DNA of 36,684 nucleotides from an uncultured Prevotellaceae bacterium (GTDB lineage: Bacteria > Bacteroidota > Bacteroidia > Bacteroidales > Bacteroidaceae), in the NCBI GenBank assembly GCA_946410305.1, contig CAMJZV010000028.1, forward strand, positions 1 through 36,684. Reading direction: 5' to 3'. Shown here piece by piece: positions 17,252-27,279 of the stretch. A program made the position numbers and the translations under genes. The stretch's first letter is position 1. The number at the start of each line of letters is the position of its first letter. The notes beneath the pieces are model-generated. The model worked only from the letters and a program-made list of their open reading frames with translations. It was not told the origin of the DNA and did no database searches.

Positions 17252-18052
17252 CTAATATAATTTGCCTTCTATTTGTTCTACTTCTTCAAACGAAGAGAGG
17301 ATCTCTGCCTTTCCTTTCCTGATGGCGATGGTATGCTCGAAATGAGCTGCCGGTTTGCCGTCACGGGTACGGATGGTCCATTTGTCTGTGTCAAGCCAAA
17401 TGTCACGCTTACCCATAGTAATCATCGGTTCTATGGCGATGCACATGCCTGCTTTCAGCATTGTGCCGTTGCCTCGCCTACCGTAATTGGGCACTTGCGG
17501 GTCTTCGTGCATCTCGTGTCCGATTCCATGACCTGTCAACTCTCTTACGATACCGTAACCTTGAGCTTCACAGTGTTCCTGGACGGTACTTCCGATGTCA
17601 CCCACATGATGTCCTGCCATTGCAATGTCAATACCCTTGTAGAGTGCTTCCTTGGTGGTGCGAAGGAGTTTTTTCTTCTCTTCATCAATCTCGCCTACGC
17701 AGAACGTATAGCAAGAGTCACCGCAAAAACCGTTCAGCAAAGTGCCACAGTCAACGGAGATGATATCCCCCTCCTGGAGCACAGTCTGCTCATTGGGTAC
17801 GCCATGCACTACAACATCATTGACTGATGTGCAGATGCTGGCAGGAAACGGCCCTCCATATGGATTGGGGAAACCCTTGAAAGTGGGGATTGCTCCATGG
17901 TCGCGAATAAATTCGTCGGCAATCTGATCCAACTGGAGGGTCGTTACACCAGGCTTGATATGTTTTGCCAATTCGCCAAGAGTCCTTCCAACGAGTTGGT
18001 TGGCCTGACGCATCAGCTCTATTTCATCTTCAGTCTTCAGAAAGATCTTCAT
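17252..18052 (-). CDS. map: Methionine aminopeptidase, type I
   Basis: This 266-residue enzyme removes the initiator methionine from nascent proteins. All five metal ligands are visible: D101 (SVDCG), D112 (CGDSC), H175 (GHGIGHE), E208 (AIEPM) and E239 (HFEHT), plus substrate histidine H83. These are offset by four from E. coli numbering. It lacks the N-terminal extension of some type I forms. The gene follows secY by 8 bases. Confidence 0.97.
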   Translation of the reverse strand: MKIFLKTEDEIELMRQANQLVGRTLGELAKHIKPGVTTLQLDQIADEFIRDHGAIPTFKGFPNPYGGPFPASICTSVNDVVVHGVPNEQTVLQEGDIISVDCGTLLNGFCGDSCYTFCVGEIDEEKKKLLRTTKEALYKGIDIAMAGHHVGDIGSTVQEHCEAQGYGIVRELTGHGIGHEMHEDPQVPNYGRRGNGTMLKAGMCIAIEPMITMGKRDIWLDTDKWTIRTRDGKPAAHFEHTIAIRKGKAEILSSFEEVEQIEGKLY

Positions 18053-18060
18053 ACTGAACC

Positions 18061-19404
18061 TTAGTAGGCACTAACTCCGCCACGTCCGTGGATACGGCCT
18101 GAGTTGAGCAGACCATCGTAGTGACGCATGAGCAGGTGGCTCTCAATCTGCTGGAGTGTGTCGAGCACAACACCAACGAGAATCAGCAGTGATGTACCGC
18201 CGAAGAACTGAGAGAAAGCGTCCTGCACATTGAGCAGTCCAGCGAGAGCAGGCATAATGGCGATGAAGGCAATAAACAGCGAACCCGGCAGGGTGATGCG
18301 TGACATCACCTCGTCAATGAAGTCAGCTGTTGGCTTACCAGGCTTGATGCCAGGGATAAAGCCGTTGTTGCGCTTCATGTCTTCAGCCATCTGCGTAGGA
18401 TTGAGAGTGATAGCAGTATAGAAATAGGTGAATGCAATGATCAGGAATGCGAAGATGATGTTATACGTCCAGCTGTGATGATCGAGCATAGAACGAACAA
18501 ACCAACTTGCGTTCTCCGGAGCTGCATACTGTACGAAAGCCAACGGAATGAACATCAGAGCCTGAGCAAAGATGATAGGCATCACGTTAGCAGCGAACAG
18601 CTTCAGGGGGATATACTGACGGGCACCACCTACCTGCTGGTTGCCAACAACACGCTTAGCATACTGTACGGGAACCTTGCGGACACCCTGTACCAGTACG
18701 ATGGCTGCGCATACTACCAAATAGAGAATGATAATCTCAACGAGGAACATCACCAGACCACCACCAGTGATAGCGGTGAAGCGAGAGGTAACCTCCTGGA
18801 TGAACGCCTGTGGCAGGCGAGCAATGATACCGATCATAATGATCAGTGAGATACCATTTCCTATTCCCTTATCTGTAATGCGCTCACCCAGCCAAAGGAT
18901 GAACATACTGCCGGCAGCCAGGATAATTGTTGCTGGGAATACGAATACTGACCAGCTGATACCAGGAGCCAAGGCAGCACCGGCCTGCATCTTCAGATTG
19001 ATGAGGTAGCTCGGTGCCTGGAACAGCAGGATAGCTACTGTCAGGTACCGAGTATAAGTCATAATCTTCTTGCGGCCGCTCTCACCCTCACGCTGCATCT
19101 TCTGGAAATAAGGTACAGCGACAGCGAGGAGCTGCATGACGATAGAAGCAGAGATGTAGGGCATGATTCCTAACGCAAAGATTGATGCGTTGGAGAATGC
19201 ACCACCGGAGAACATATCCAACAGTGACATCAGACCACCGGCAGTCTGTGACTGCAGTTTGTCCAACAGCGCAGGATTGATACCAGGAAGTACTACGAAT
19301 GAGCCGAAGCGGTAAATGGCTACGAACAGCATCGTGATAAGGATGCGCTGGCGCAGGTCCTCAATCTTCCAAATGTTCTTCAGTGTCTCTATTAACTTCT
19401 TCAT
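18061..19404 (-). CDS. secY: Preprotein translocase subunit SecY
   Basis: This 447-residue protein forms the channel of the Sec translocon in the inner membrane. About ten hydrophobic segments are visible. The family stretches FRFGSFVVLPGINPALL-like start (here YRFGSFVVLPGINPALLDKL), FALGIMPYISASIVMQLL and GKPTADFIDEVMSRITLPGS are present. It stands in the usual place between rplO and map and exports the signal-peptide proteins seen elsewhere in the window. Confidence 0.98.
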   Translation of the reverse strand: MKKLIETLKNIWKIEDLRQRILITMLFVAIYRFGSFVVLPGINPALLDKLQSQTAGGLMSLLDMFSGGAFSNASIFALGIMPYISASIVMQLLAVAVPYFQKMQREGESGRKKIMTYTRYLTVAILLFQAPSYLINLKMQAGAALAPGISWSVFVFPATIILAAGSMFILWLGERITDKGIGNGISLIIMIGIIARLPQAFIQEVTSRFTAITGGGLVMFLVEIIILYLVVCAAIVLVQGVRKVPVQYAKRVVGNQQVGGARQYIPLKLFAANVMPIIFAQALMFIPLAFVQYAAPENASWFVRSMLDHHSWTYNIIFAFLIIAFTYFYTAITLNPTQMAEDMKRNNGFIPGIKPGKPTADFIDEVMSRITLPGSLFIAFIAIMPALAGLLNVQDAFSQFFGGTSLLILVGVVLDTLQQIESHLLMRHYDGLLNSGRIHGRGGVSAY

Positions 19405-19412
19405 TGTCTTGT

Positions 19413-19859
19413 TTAGATTATAGTTGCGTTACCACCAACTGCCTTGATAGCTTCCTCGGCAGTCTTTGAGAATGCATTGGCCTCGACGTCAATCTTAGCC
19501 TTCAGTTCACCGTTACCAAGAACCTTTACCAGTTCCTTGCCATTGGTCAGGCCGGCAGCAACCAGCTCTGCAACGCCAATCTTGGTGAGGTTCTTCTCCT
19601 CTGCCAGCTTCTGCAGAGTAGAAAGGTTTACTGCGAAGTACTCCTTGTGGTTGATGTTCTTGAAACCAGACTTCGGCAGACGACGCTGCAGTGGCATCTG
19701 ACCACCCTCGAAACCAATCTTCTTCTTGTAACCTGAACGAGCCTTGGCACCCTTGTGACCACGGGTAGAGGTACCACCCAGACCTGAACCAGGTCCACGG
19801 CCGATTCTACGACGTGAATGTGTAGAGCCCTCAGCTGGCTTTAAAGTATGTAGTTTCAT
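19413..19859 (-). CDS. rplO: Ribosomal protein uL15
   Basis: L15 (148 residues) joins late in 50S assembly. The glycine-rich N-terminus (RRIGRGPGSGLGGTSTRGHK, GAKARSGYKKKIGFEGGQMP) is diagnostic. It is 8 bases before secY on the transcript, as in the classical spc operon. Confidence 0.97.
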   Translation of the reverse strand: MKLHTLKPAEGSTHSRRRIGRGPGSGLGGTSTRGHKGAKARSGYKKKIGFEGGQMPLQRRLPKSGFKNINHKEYFAVNLSTLQKLAEEKNLTKIGVAELVAAGLTNGKELVKVLGNGELKAKIDVEANAFSKTAEEAIKAVGGNATII

Positions 19860-19888
19860 AATCGTATCTGTTTTAAATTGTCCTTAAA

Positions 19889-20065
19889 TTAATCGATCAC
19901 TTCCACCAGGTGATGAACCTTGCGGATCATGCCGCGGATAACAGGAGTATCCTCCTTCTCTACAACCTGAGAGATCTTGTGAAGACCCAGGGCTTCGAGG
20001 GTACGCTTCTGATCTACGGGATAACCGATCTTGCTCTTAATCTGCTTAATCTTAATTGTTGCCAT
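19889..20065 (-). CDS. rpmD: Ribosomal protein uL30
   Basis: This 58-residue gene reads [20 protein letters not shown], continues [20 protein letters not shown], and ends VHHLVEVID. The [17 protein letters not shown] stretch is the L30 signature. It sits 18 bases after rpsE and 29 before rplO. Confidence 0.96.
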   Translation of the reverse strand: MATIKIKQIKSKIGYPVDQKRTLEALGLHKISQVVEKEDTPVIRGMIRKVHHLVEVID

Positions 20066-20083
20066 AGTTTACGTCTCCTTGAA

Positions 20084-20596
20084 TTATCCGTTAAATACTT
20101 TATCCATACTGATACCACGTGTACCTGCGATAGTGTAGGCGTCACGCATCTGGCTCAGAGCGGCGATAGTAGCCTTCACCAGGTTGTGGGGGTTAGAAGA
20201 GCCCTTAGACTTAGCGAGGACATCCTTCACACCAACACTCTCCAGTACGGCACGCATAGCACCACCGGCAACCAGTCCGGTACCGGCTGCTGCCGGACGA
20301 AGGAATACCTGAGCACCACCGAAGTGAGCTTCCATCTCGTGGGGGATAGTACCCTTCAGCACGGGAACCTTAACCAGGTTCTTCTTAGCTGCCTCGACAC
20401 CCTTGGCGATAGCGGCGGTAACTTCACCAGCCTTACCAAGTCCCCAGCCGATAATACCATTGCCGTCACCGACAACGACGATAGCTGCGAATGTGAAGGT
20501 GCGACCTCCCTTTGTTACCTTTGTAACACGGTTGATGGCAACCAGTCTGTCTTTCAACTCTACGTCACTATTTACTTTTACGTTTTTCATTGCCAT
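20084..20596 (-). CDS. rpsE: Ribosomal protein uS5
   Basis: S5 (170 residues) helps decoding accuracy and mRNA unwinding on the 30S subunit. The double-stranded RNA-binding-like part is [20 protein letters not shown]; the second domain has [20 protein letters not shown] and [20 protein letters not shown]. Two adjacent in-frame ATGs (MAM) could start it; I take the first. Confidence 0.97.
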   Translation of the reverse strand: MAMKNVKVNSDVELKDRLVAINRVTKVTKGGRTFTFAAIVVVGDGNGIIGWGLGKAGEVTAAIAKGVEAAKKNLVKVPVLKGTIPHEMEAHFGGAQVFLRPAAAGTGLVAGGAMRAVLESVGVKDVLAKSKGSSNPHNLVKATIAALSQMRDAYTIAGTRGISMDKVFNG

Positions 20597-20602
20597 AATC
20601 GT

Positions 20603-20947
20603 TTAGAATTTAAGTCCACCTTTACGTGCTGCGTCAGCCAAAGACTTCACACGACCATGATAGAGATAACCGTTACGGTCGAAGACAACGGTGTTGACAC
20701 CTGCTGCCTGAGCCTTTTCGGCTACCAACTCACCAACCTTCTCGGCCTGCTGGATCTTAGGCATTGCCTCAAGACCAATAGAAGATGCAGATGCGAGAGT
20801 TTTACCTTCCAAATCGTTGATCACCTGAGCATAAATCTGCTTGTTGCTGCGGAAAACACTCAAGCGTGGACGCTCGGCTGTACCGAACACGTTCTTACGA
20901 ATTCTATATTTGATCTTAATTCGTCTTTCTATTTTCTTTGTTGCCAT
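20603..20947 (-). CDS. rplR: Ribosomal protein uL18
   Basis: L18 (114 residues) binds 5S rRNA in the central protuberance. [39 protein letters not shown] and [20 protein letters not shown] are conserved. I start at ATG 20947 (MATKK); a TTG three codons upstream is less likely. Confidence 0.97.
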   Translation of the reverse strand: MATKKIERRIKIKYRIRKNVFGTAERPRLSVFRSNKQIYAQVINDLEGKTLASASSIGLEAMPKIQQAEKVGELVAEKAQAAGVNTVVFDRNGYLYHGRVKSLADAARKGGLKF

Positions 20948-20971
20948 AATCTTCAATTCTTTAAATGATTA

Positions 20972-21541
20972 TTACTTAGCTGCGGCTGACTTACCCGACT
21001 TACGACGGATAACCTCACCCTTGAACAAGATACCCTTACCCTTATAAGGCTCCGGCATACGGAAAGAACGAATCTTAGCGCAAATCATGCCCAGCAGCTG
21101 CTTGTCGCATGACTCCAGAATGATCTGAGGATTCTGGTTACGCTCCATCTTAGTCTCAACCTTAACCTCCTTAGGAAGCTGGATGAAGATGGGGTGAGTA
21201 TAACCGAGAGAGAACTCGATGATGTTACCCTGGTTAGAAACACGGTAACCAACACCTATCAGCTCCATCTCCTTCTTATAACCCTCGCTGACACCAACAA
21301 CCATGTTGTTGATAAGAGCACGATACAGACCGTGGAAAGCCTGCTTCTGCTTTACATTTACGGGGCTGTTCTCATCAATCTCAAATGTTACATGGCCATC
21401 GGCGATAGACACCTTGATAGAAGGATCAACCTTCTGTGAGAGTTCGCCCTTAGGACCCTTTACTGTAACAACACTGTCCTGACCCTGAGTAACGGTAACA
21501 CCTGCAGGGATGCTAATTGGCAATTTTCCTATTCTTGACAT
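20972..21541 (-). CDS. rplF: Ribosomal protein uL6
   Basis: L6 (189 residues) lies near the GTPase centre of the 50S subunit. MSRIGKLPISIPAGV is the canonical start, GPKGELSQ follows, and EPYKGKGILFKGEVIRRKSG closes the second repeat domain. I chose ATG 21541, preceded by GGAGG, over the TTG at 21556. Confidence 0.97.
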   Translation of the reverse strand: MSRIGKLPISIPAGVTVTQGQDSVVTVKGPKGELSQKVDPSIKVSIADGHVTFEIDENSPVNVKQKQAFHGLYRALINNMVVGVSEGYKKEMELIGVGYRVSNQGNIIEFSLGYTHPIFIQLPKEVKVETKMERNQNPQIILESCDKQLLGMICAKIRSFRMPEPYKGKGILFKGEVIRRKSGKSAAAK

Positions 21542-21556
21542 ATTCGAATCCTCCAA

Positions 21557-21952
21557 TTAATAAACGTAGCAAAGCACCTCACCACCAATCTTCAGCTGTG
21601 CGGCCTCTTTGTCTGTCATTACACCCTGAGACGTGGATAAGATTGCGATACCCAGTCCGTTAATTACTCTCGGCATGTTCTTGTAACCAGTGTACTTACG
21701 AAGACCTGGTGTAGACACGCGCTTCAGGCACTTGATGGCATTTGCCTTTGTGGCAGGGTCATACTTCAAGGCGACCTTGATAGTACCCTGAGGTCCATCC
21801 TCGACGAACTTGTAGTTCAGGATGTAACCCTTCTCGAAGAGGATCTTGGTGATCTCTTTCTTCAAGTTAGACGCAGGAACCTCAACAACACGGTGATTAG
21901 CCATGATGGCGTTTCTGAGTCTGGTCAGATAATCTGCTATTGGATCTGTCAT
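21557..21952 (-). CDS. rpsH: Ribosomal protein uS8
   Basis: S8 (131 residues) binds the central domain of 16S rRNA and in many bacteria represses the spc operon. DPIADYLTRLRNAIMANHRV and the C-terminal GIAILSTSQGVMTDKEA are diagnostic. It is separated from rpsN by the longest internal gap of the cluster, 136 bases, filled mainly by a heptamer array. Confidence 0.98.
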   Translation of the reverse strand: MTDPIADYLTRLRNAIMANHRVVEVPASNLKKEITKILFEKGYILNYKFVEDGPQGTIKVALKYDPATKANAIKCLKRVSTPGLRKYTGYKNMPRVINGLGIAILSTSQGVMTDKEAAQLKIGGEVLCYVY

Positions 21953-22008
21953 AAAATAAATTGTTTAATTAATCGGGACTGCCCCGACAATATTAAATAC
22001 TAAATCTC

Positions 22009-22085
22009 TTTTGCTTTTTGCTTTTGGCTCTTGGCTCTTGGCTTTTGGCTAACTGCTAACAGCTAACTGCCAATTGCCAACTGCC
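22009..22085 (-). repeat. 7-bp tandem repeat array between rpsN and rpsH
   Basis: Eleven uninterrupted, in-phase heptamers on the plus strand: TTTTGCT twice, TTTGGCT, CTTGGCT twice, TTTGGCT, AACTGCT, AACAGCT, AACTGCC, AATTGCC, AACTGCC. On the transcribed strand the array starts 3 bases after the rpsN stop codon. It is the longest of the arrays in the window. Confidence 0.85.
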
Positions 22086-22088
22086 AGA

Positions 22089-22391
22089 TTACCAGCTAGC
22101 CTTCTTCACACCGGGAATCAGACCGTTTGATGCCATCTCACGGAACTGAATACGGCTGAGACCGAACTGGCGCATATAACCCTTGGGACGGCCAGTGATC
22201 TTGCAGCGGTTGTGCAGACGGATGGGGTTAGCATTCTTGGGGATAGCCTGCAGTGCACGAGCAGCCTCGTAAGCAGCAGCGGGGTCCTCAGATGTTGCGA
22301 TAATCTTCTTCAGGGCTGCACGCTTTTCAGCGTAACGGGCTACGAGCTTAGCGCGCTTCACCTCACGAGCCTTCATTGATTCTTTTGCCAT
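22089..22391 (-). CDS. rpsN: Ribosomal protein uS14, zinc-free type
   Basis: S14 (100 residues) lies in the 30S head. The length and the single cysteine ([20 protein letters not shown]) mark the long, zinc-independent form, as in E. coli. [18 protein letters not shown] is the conserved end. It begins 5 bases after rplE. Confidence 0.97.
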   Translation of the reverse strand: MAKESMKAREVKRAKLVARYAEKRAALKKIIATSEDPAAAYEAARALQAIPKNANPIRLHNRCKITGRPKGYMRQFGLSRIQFREMASNGLIPGVKKASW

Positions 22392-22396
22392 ATCTC

Positions 22397-22954
22397 TTAA
22401 TCGTTTTTAGCGTTCTTAAACGGCAGACCAAAGGCCTTCAGCAGTGCGTAACCCTCCTCGTCGGTCTGTGCAGACGTTACGAAGGTGATGTTCATACCCT
22501 GAATGCGGTCTACGGTATCGATATTGATCTCAGGGAAGATAATCTGCTCCTGGACACCCAGTGTGTAGTTACCACGGCCATCGAACTTGCTCTCAATACC
22601 CTTGAAGTCGCGGATACGGGGCAGAGCCACGCGAACCAGCTTCTCCAGGAATTCATACATGCGCTCACGACGCAGGGTTACCATGACACCGATAGGCATC
22701 TTCTTACGGAGCTTGAAGTTGGCGATATCCTTCTTTGAGTAGGTAGCGACAGCCTTCTGACCGCAGATAGTGGTAATCTCGTTGATAGCTACGTCGATGA
22801 TCTTCTTGTCCTGTGTGGCATCACCCAGACCCTGGTTGATGACGATCTTCTTCAGGACGGGAACCTGCATCTTTGAGCTATAGTTGAACTGCTTCTCCAA
22901 TGCCGGAGCAATCTGCTCGACATAGGTCTTCTTCAATTGTGCTGTATTTGCCAT
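22397..22954 (-). CDS. rplE: Ribosomal protein uL5
   Basis: L5 (185 residues) binds 5S rRNA and forms a bridge to the 30S head. [39 protein letters not shown] and [18 protein letters not shown] are conserved. Its ATG shares one base with the rplX stop codon, so translation is likely coupled. Confidence 0.98.
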   Translation of the reverse strand: MANTAQLKKTYVEQIAPALEKQFNYSSKMQVPVLKKIVINQGLGDATQDKKIIDVAINEITTICGQKAVATYSKKDIANFKLRKKMPIGVMVTLRRERMYEFLEKLVRVALPRIRDFKGIESKFDGRGNYTLGVQEQIIFPEINIDTVDRIQGMNITFVTSAQTDEEGYALLKAFGLPFKNAKND

Positions 22955-23271
22955 TACTTAATCTCCTCCCCTGACTTTTTAGCGATACGAACGACGTTCT
23001 TACCCTCGTGCTTGATGCTAACGCGAGTAGGCTTGCCGCTCTTCGGATCGATGAGACTTAAATTAGATACGTGAATAGGAGCCTCCTGCTTCACGATACC
23101 ACCCTGTGGGTTCTTGGCGCTCGGCTTCGTGCTCTTAGAGACCATGTTCACGCCCTCTACGATGGCACGCTCCTTCTCAACGAGAACCTTGAGCACCTTA
23201 CCAGTCTTGCCCTTGTCCTCACCGGCCAGAACTACGACTGTATCGTTTTTTCTAATATGTAACTTAGCCAT
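22954..23271 (-). CDS. rplX: Ribosomal protein uL24
   Basis: L24 (105 residues) is an assembly initiator of the 50S subunit. The KOW stretch [19 protein letters not shown] near the N-terminus and [19 protein letters not shown] are typical. Confidence 0.97.
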   Translation of the reverse strand: MAKLHIRKNDTVVVLAGEDKGKTGKVLKVLVEKERAIVEGVNMVSKSTKPSAKNPQGGIVKQEAPIHVSNLSLIDPKSGKPTRVSIKHEGKNVVRIAKKSGEEIK

Positions 23272-23292
23272 TACTTCTAAACTTTTTATGAT

Positions 23293-23658
23293 TTAAAGAA
23301 CCTCAGGTGCCAGTGAAACGACCTTCATGTTAACGGCACGAAGCTCACGGGCTACGGGGCCGAAGATACGGCTGCCACGGAGCTCACCAGCGTTGTTCAG
23401 CAGTACACAGGCGTTGTCGTCGAAGCGGATGTAAGAACCATCGGCACGACGGATTTCCTTCTTTGTACGAACAACCAGAGCCTTAGACACTGCACCCTTT
23501 TTAACGTCACTTGTGGGGATTGCGTTCTTGATAGCAACGACAATCACGTCACCTACGCTTGCATAACGGCGGCGGGTACCACCCAGCACACGGATGCAGA
23601 GAGCCTCGCGTGCACCGCTGTTGTCAGCTACGGTAAGTCTTGTTTCTGTCTGTATCAT
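23293..23658 (-). CDS. rplN: Ribosomal protein uL14
   Basis: L14 (121 residues) sits at the subunit interface. [20 protein letters not shown] and the family signature around [20 protein letters not shown] then ACVLLNN are clear. It starts 2 bases after the rpsQ stop. Confidence 0.98.
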   Translation of the reverse strand: MIQTETRLTVADNSGAREALCIRVLGGTRRRYASVGDVIVVAIKNAIPTSDVKKGAVSKALVVRTKKEIRRADGSYIRFDDNACVLLNNAGELRGSRIFGPVARELRAVNMKVVSLAPEVL

Positions 23659-23660
23659 AA

Positions 23661-23927
23661 TTACTTAGCCTTTTCTACGATTTGTACTAAACGCCATCTC
23701 TTAGTCTTTGAGAGGGGGCGGGTCTCCATAATCAGAACGGTATCGCCTACCTGGCACTCGTTCTTCTCATCATGAGCATGGTACTTCTTTGTCTTCTGGA
23801 CAAACTTACCATAAATAGGGTGCTTCTCCTTGAACTTAGCGGCAATAACAATGGTTTTATCCATCTTGTTGCTGATAACGACACCCTGTCTTGTCTTTCT
23901 TAAATTTCTTGTTTCCATCTGGACCAT
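23661..23927 (-). CDS. rpsQ: Ribosomal protein uS17
   Basis: S17 (88 residues) is an OB-fold protein that binds 16S rRNA early in assembly. [39 protein letters not shown] and [20 protein letters not shown] are the usual blocks. Two in-frame ATGs are possible, 23927 (MVQM) or 23918 (METRN). The second matches the start I remember for homologs. Confidence 0.97.
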   Translation of the reverse strand: MVQMETRNLRKTRQGVVISNKMDKTIVIAAKFKEKHPIYGKFVQKTKKYHAHDEKNECQVGDTVLIMETRPLSKTKRWRLVQIVEKAK

Positions 23928-23929
23928 TA

Positions 23930-24124
23930 TTATTTGTTAAGTTCTCTCTGACGGAGTTCTGTCTTCATACGAGCGATGTCACGACGAGCAGCCTTAATCT
24001 GTGATGGATTCTCCAGGGGAGTTACTGCGTGGTTCAACTTCAACTGATCGTAGTTGGCAACAGCAGTCTCCAGCTTCTCAGCCAATTCCTTGGTCTCGAG
24101 ACCTTTAATTTCATTCATCTTCAT
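23930..24124 (-). CDS. rpmC: Ribosomal protein uL29
   Basis: L29 (64 residues) lies by the tunnel exit and offers a docking point for trigger factor and SRP. The two-helix fold with [34 protein letters not shown] is typical. The start could be ATG 24124 (MKMNE) or two codons later. It is 3 bases after rplP. Confidence 0.97.
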   Translation of the reverse strand: MKMNEIKGLETKELAEKLETAVANYDQLKLNHAVTPLENPSQIKAARRDIARMKTELRQRELNK

Positions 24125-24127
24125 AGC

Positions 24128-24556
24128 TTAAGCGTTTTTATCGTAATCGCGTCTAACAACAAACTTAGTCTTCACGGGCAGCTTCTGGGCACCGAGGCGC
24201 AGAGCCTCCTTGGCAACCTCGAAGGGAACACCCTCGACTTCGAAGAGAATACGACCCGGAGTTACAGGTGCTACCCATCCTGCGGGGTCACCCTTACCTT
24301 TACCCATACGTACATCAGCAGGCTTGCGAGTGATGGGTTTGTCCGGGAAGATGCGAATCCATACCTGACCTTCACGGTTCATATAACGGTTGATGGCAAC
24401 ACGGGCTGCCTCAATCTGGCGGCTGTCAATCCACTTGGCATCCAATGTCTTGATACCGAATGAACCGAACGACAGCGTCGTTCCGCGGTGGGCGTTGCCT
24501 TTGTTGCCACGTCCGTCCTGCGGTCTTCTATATCTTACTCTTTTGGGTTGTAACAT
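24128..24556 (-). CDS. rplP: Ribosomal protein uL16
   Basis: L16 (142 residues) shapes the A-site tRNA position in the 50S subunit. [40 protein letters not shown] and the signature [20 protein letters not shown] are present. Confidence 0.98.
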   Translation of the reverse strand: MLQPKRVRYRRPQDGRGNKGNAHRGTTLSFGSFGIKTLDAKWIDSRQIEAARVAINRYMNREGQVWIRIFPDKPITRKPADVRMGKGKGDPAGWVAPVTPGRILFEVEGVPFEVAKEALRLGAQKLPVKTKFVVRRDYDKNA

Positions 24557-24581
24557 GATAGCTTCTTACTTTAACAGTTAA

Positions 24582-25307
24582 TTACTTTTTCTTGTTGCGG
24601 AATCTTCTGCCACCATTGTCACGACCACCATTAGAGCGGGCAGCGCCCTTCTCCTGAGTGAAGTTTGGAGCCAAGTCAACCTTTCCATAAACCTCACCAC
24701 GGCAGATCCAAACCTTCAGACCCAGCAGGCCAACCTTCGTGAGGGCCTCTGCCTGGCAGTAATCAATGTCAGCACGGAAGGTGTGCAGTGGAGTACGACC
24801 TTCCTTGATCATCTCGCTACGTGCGATTTCAGCGCCGTTCAGACGACCTGAGATCTGCACCTTGATACCCTCTGCTCCAGCGCGCATGGTGTTAGCCACA
24901 GCCATCTTGATAGCACGGCGGTAAGCGATCTTACCCTCTATCTGGCGAGCGATGTTGTTGGCTACGATGTTTGCATCGAGCTCAGGCTTCTTAACTTCGA
25001 AAATATTAATCTGAATCTCCTTGTCGTAGAGTTTCTTCAGCTCTTCCTTGAGCTTGTCGACATCCTGACCACCCTTACCAATGACCAGACCCGGACGGGC
25101 TGTGCAGATGGTGATGGTAACCAGCTTCAGTGTGCGCTCGATGACAATCTTCGAGATGCTGGCCTTTGCCAGACGCTCGTTCAGATACTTACGGATTTTC
25201 TGGTCCTCTACCAGGTTGTCACCGAAGTTCTTGCCTCCGAACCAATTCGAATCCCAACCCTTGATGATACCAAGACGGTTGCTAATAGGATTTACTTTCT
25301 GTCCCAT
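24582..25307 (-). CDS. rpsC: Ribosomal protein uS3
   Basis: S3 (241 residues) lines the mRNA entry channel. [20 protein letters not shown] opens it; the KH domain has [19 protein letters not shown]; the C-terminal domain has [20 protein letters not shown]. The tail after about 220 is rich in G, R, N and K. Confidence 0.98.
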   Translation of the reverse strand: MGQKVNPISNRLGIIKGWDSNWFGGKNFGDNLVEDQKIRKYLNERLAKASISKIVIERTLKLVTITICTARPGLVIGKGGQDVDKLKEELKKLYDKEIQINIFEVKKPELDANIVANNIARQIEGKIAYRRAIKMAVANTMRAGAEGIKVQISGRLNGAEIARSEMIKEGRTPLHTFRADIDYCQAEALTKVGLLGLKVWICRGEVYGKVDLAPNFTQEKGAARSNGGRDNGGRRFRNKKK

Positions 25308-25315
25308 ACCTTTTC

Positions 25316-25714
25316 TTAATCATTAGTTTTAGCGTCAACAAACAGAGTAACGTGGTTCGAACGCTTGCGGATACGATAACCACGGCCCTGAGGTGCCGGT
25401 CTCATACGTTTCATTGTCACACCCTCGTCGACGAAGACGCGGCTTACATACAGTTCGCCGTCTTCTGCCTTGCGGTCATTCTTGGCCTCCCAGTTGGCGA
25501 TAGCCGAGCGGAGAAGCTTCTCTACATTCTCTGAAGCAGCCTTCTTCGAGAAACGCAGCACACCGAGTGCGCGATTAACCTCCATACCGCGGATCATGTC
25601 AACGACATAACGCATCTTGCGAGGTGAAGAGGGACAGCCATTCAGCTTTGCAAAGTACTGTGTCTTATTGGCTGCTTTTCTTTTCTCAGCCGCTAATCTT
25701 TTTCTTGCTCCCAT
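25316..25714 (-). CDS. rplV: Ribosomal protein uL22
   Basis: L22 (132 residues) extends a hairpin into the exit tunnel. [20 protein letters not shown] and [20 protein letters not shown] are diagnostic. It lies 40 bases after rpsS; the gap carries two copies of TTTAATGTTT. Confidence 0.97.
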   Translation of the reverse strand: MGARKRLAAEKRKAANKTQYFAKLNGCPSSPRKMRYVVDMIRGMEVNRALGVLRFSKKAASENVEKLLRSAIANWEAKNDRKAEDGELYVSRVFVDEGVTMKRMRPAPQGRGYRIRKRSNHVTLFVDAKTND

Positions 25715-25754
25715 ATTTAATGTTTCATTTTTTAATGTTTAATACCCCTGGAGC

Positions 25755-26021
25755 TTATTTCTTGTTGCCGGCATGGCCACCGAAACGACGCGTGGGAGAG
25801 AACTCACCCAGCTTGTGTCCTACCATGTTCTCGGTAACGTAGACAGGGATAAATTTGTTTCCGTTATGAACTGCAACAGTATGTCCCACGAAATCGGGGG
25901 AAATCATTGAAGCTCTGGCCCATGTCTTTACGACAGTCTTCTTACCGCTCTCATTCATGGCGAGAATCTTCTTCTCAAGAGCGACGTTGATGTATGGACC
26001 CTTTTTTAATGAACGACTCAT
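25755..26021 (-). CDS. rpsS: Ribosomal protein uS19
   Basis: S19 (88 residues) pairs with S13 in the 30S head. [20 protein letters not shown] and [20 protein letters not shown] are the family landmarks. Confidence 0.98.
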   Translation of the reverse strand: MSRSLKKGPYINVALEKKILAMNESGKKTVVKTWARASMISPDFVGHTVAVHNGNKFIPVYVTENMVGHKLGEFSPTRRFGGHAGNKK

Positions 26022-26047
26022 AATTTACTCTTTACTTAACTAAGTGA

Positions 26048-26875
26048 TTACTTCTTGTTAGCTCTTTCGATGATGTACTTGTTCGACTGCTTCTTAGGAG
26101 CGCGAGTCTTGAGACCCTTAGCGTACAAGCCCTTGCGTGAACGAGGATGTCCACCAGACTGACGGCCTTCACCACCACCCATTGGGTGATCGTGCGGGTT
26201 CATAACAACACCACGGTTGTGAGGACGCTGACCCAACCAGCGTGAGCGACCGGCCTTACCCGACTGCTCCAGAGCGTGGTCAGAATTACCAACACTACCG
26301 ATAGTAGCCTTACAAGCTGAGAGTACCTGACGGGTCTCACCTGAAGGAAGCTTAATCACACAGTAGTTTCCCTCACGAGAGGTCAACTGAGCGAAATTAC
26401 CAGCCGAACGAACCAGCAGGGCACCCTGTCCGGGACGCAACTCAATGTTGTGAATTACGGTACCCACGGGGATGTTGGCCAGGGGAAGCGCATTACCTAC
26501 CTCAGGCACTGCGTCTGCGCCAGACATCAGAGTTGCACCAACTTCCAGTCCGTTAGGAGCAATGATATAACGTTTTTCACCATCAGCGTAGTAGAGCAGA
26601 GCGATGCGAGCTGAACGGTTAGGATCATACTCGATTGTCTTTACTACAGCTGGAACACCATCCTTCTCTCGCTTGAAGTCGATCAGACGATACTTCTTCT
26701 TGTGGCCGCCGCCCATGTAGCGGACAGTCATCTTACCGGTGTTGTTTCGACCGCCGGTAGAACGCTTACCGTAAACGAGAGACTTCTCTGGCACGGATGC
26801 AGTAATATCCTCGAACGTGCCAATAACTTTGTGTCTTTGACCCGGTGTAACGGGCTTTAATTTACGTACTGCCAT
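26048..26875 (-). CDS. rplB: Ribosomal protein uL2
   Basis: L2 (275 residues) is essential for subunit joining and peptidyl transfer. [20 protein letters not shown] opens the RNA-binding core, and the loop [20 protein letters not shown] contains the critical histidine. Order and spacing are canonical. Confidence 0.98.
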   Translation of the reverse strand: MAVRKLKPVTPGQRHKVIGTFEDITASVPEKSLVYGKRSTGGRNNTGKMTVRYMGGGHKKKYRLIDFKREKDGVPAVVKTIEYDPNRSARIALLYYADGEKRYIIAPNGLEVGATLMSGADAVPEVGNALPLANIPVGTVIHNIELRPGQGALLVRSAGNFAQLTSREGNYCVIKLPSGETRQVLSACKATIGSVGNSDHALEQSGKAGRSRWLGQRPHNRGVVMNPHDHPMGGGEGRQSGGHPRSRKGLYAKGLKTRAPKKQSNKYIIERANKK

Positions 26876-26881
26876 TTTCTA

Positions 26882-27244
26882 TTATTGAATATTGCTATAA
26901 AAATCAATGCTGTCGCCCTCCTTAAGAGTAACGATGGCCTTCTTGAACGCATTCTTCTGACCTCTCACGAGACCAGCCTTGGTATAGCGGCTTGAGCGCT
27001 TACCAGCATAGCGAAGCGTATTAACATTCTCTACTGTAACGTTGTACAGAGCCTCAATCTCCTTGGCGATCTCCACCTTGTTAGCCTCGGGCTTAACAAT
27101 GAAACCGTACTTAGGCTGAGCCTTCTTCGTTACTTCCTCACCACGATGAGCACCAGTCTTGGGCTTGTAGGTCTTGTCTACTGAAGACTTCTCCGTGATG
27201 TTGTTCATTTTCTCTGAAATCAGAGGCTTTATAATAAATGCCAT
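26882..27244 (-). CDS. rplW: Ribosomal protein uL23 with internal insertion
   Basis: L23 lies at the tunnel exit and recruits trigger factor, SRP and the Sec translocon. The core is plain: MAFIIKPLISEKM at the start and VEIAKEIEALYNVTVENVNT then KKAIVTLKEGDSIDFYSNIQ at the end. The 120-residue length is about 20 more than the usual 95-100. The extra sits at about residues 20-43 (SVDKTYKPKTGAHRGEEVTK), in the loop before the strand PKYGFIVKPEANK. Confidence 0.95.
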   Translation of the reverse strand: MAFIIKPLISEKMNNITEKSSVDKTYKPKTGAHRGEEVTKKAQPKYGFIVKPEANKVEIAKEIEALYNVTVENVNTLRYAGKRSSRYTKAGLVRGQKNAFKKAIVTLKEGDSIDFYSNIQ

Positions 27245-27279
27245 ATCTATTTACGATTTTACTATGTTACTACTACTAA

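Noticed and set aside
19910..20968. 352-codon reading frame on the plus strand
   Set aside because: It is antisense to rpmD, rpsE and rplR, which are certain. Highly biased codon use in ribosomal genes often leaves long open frames on the other strand.
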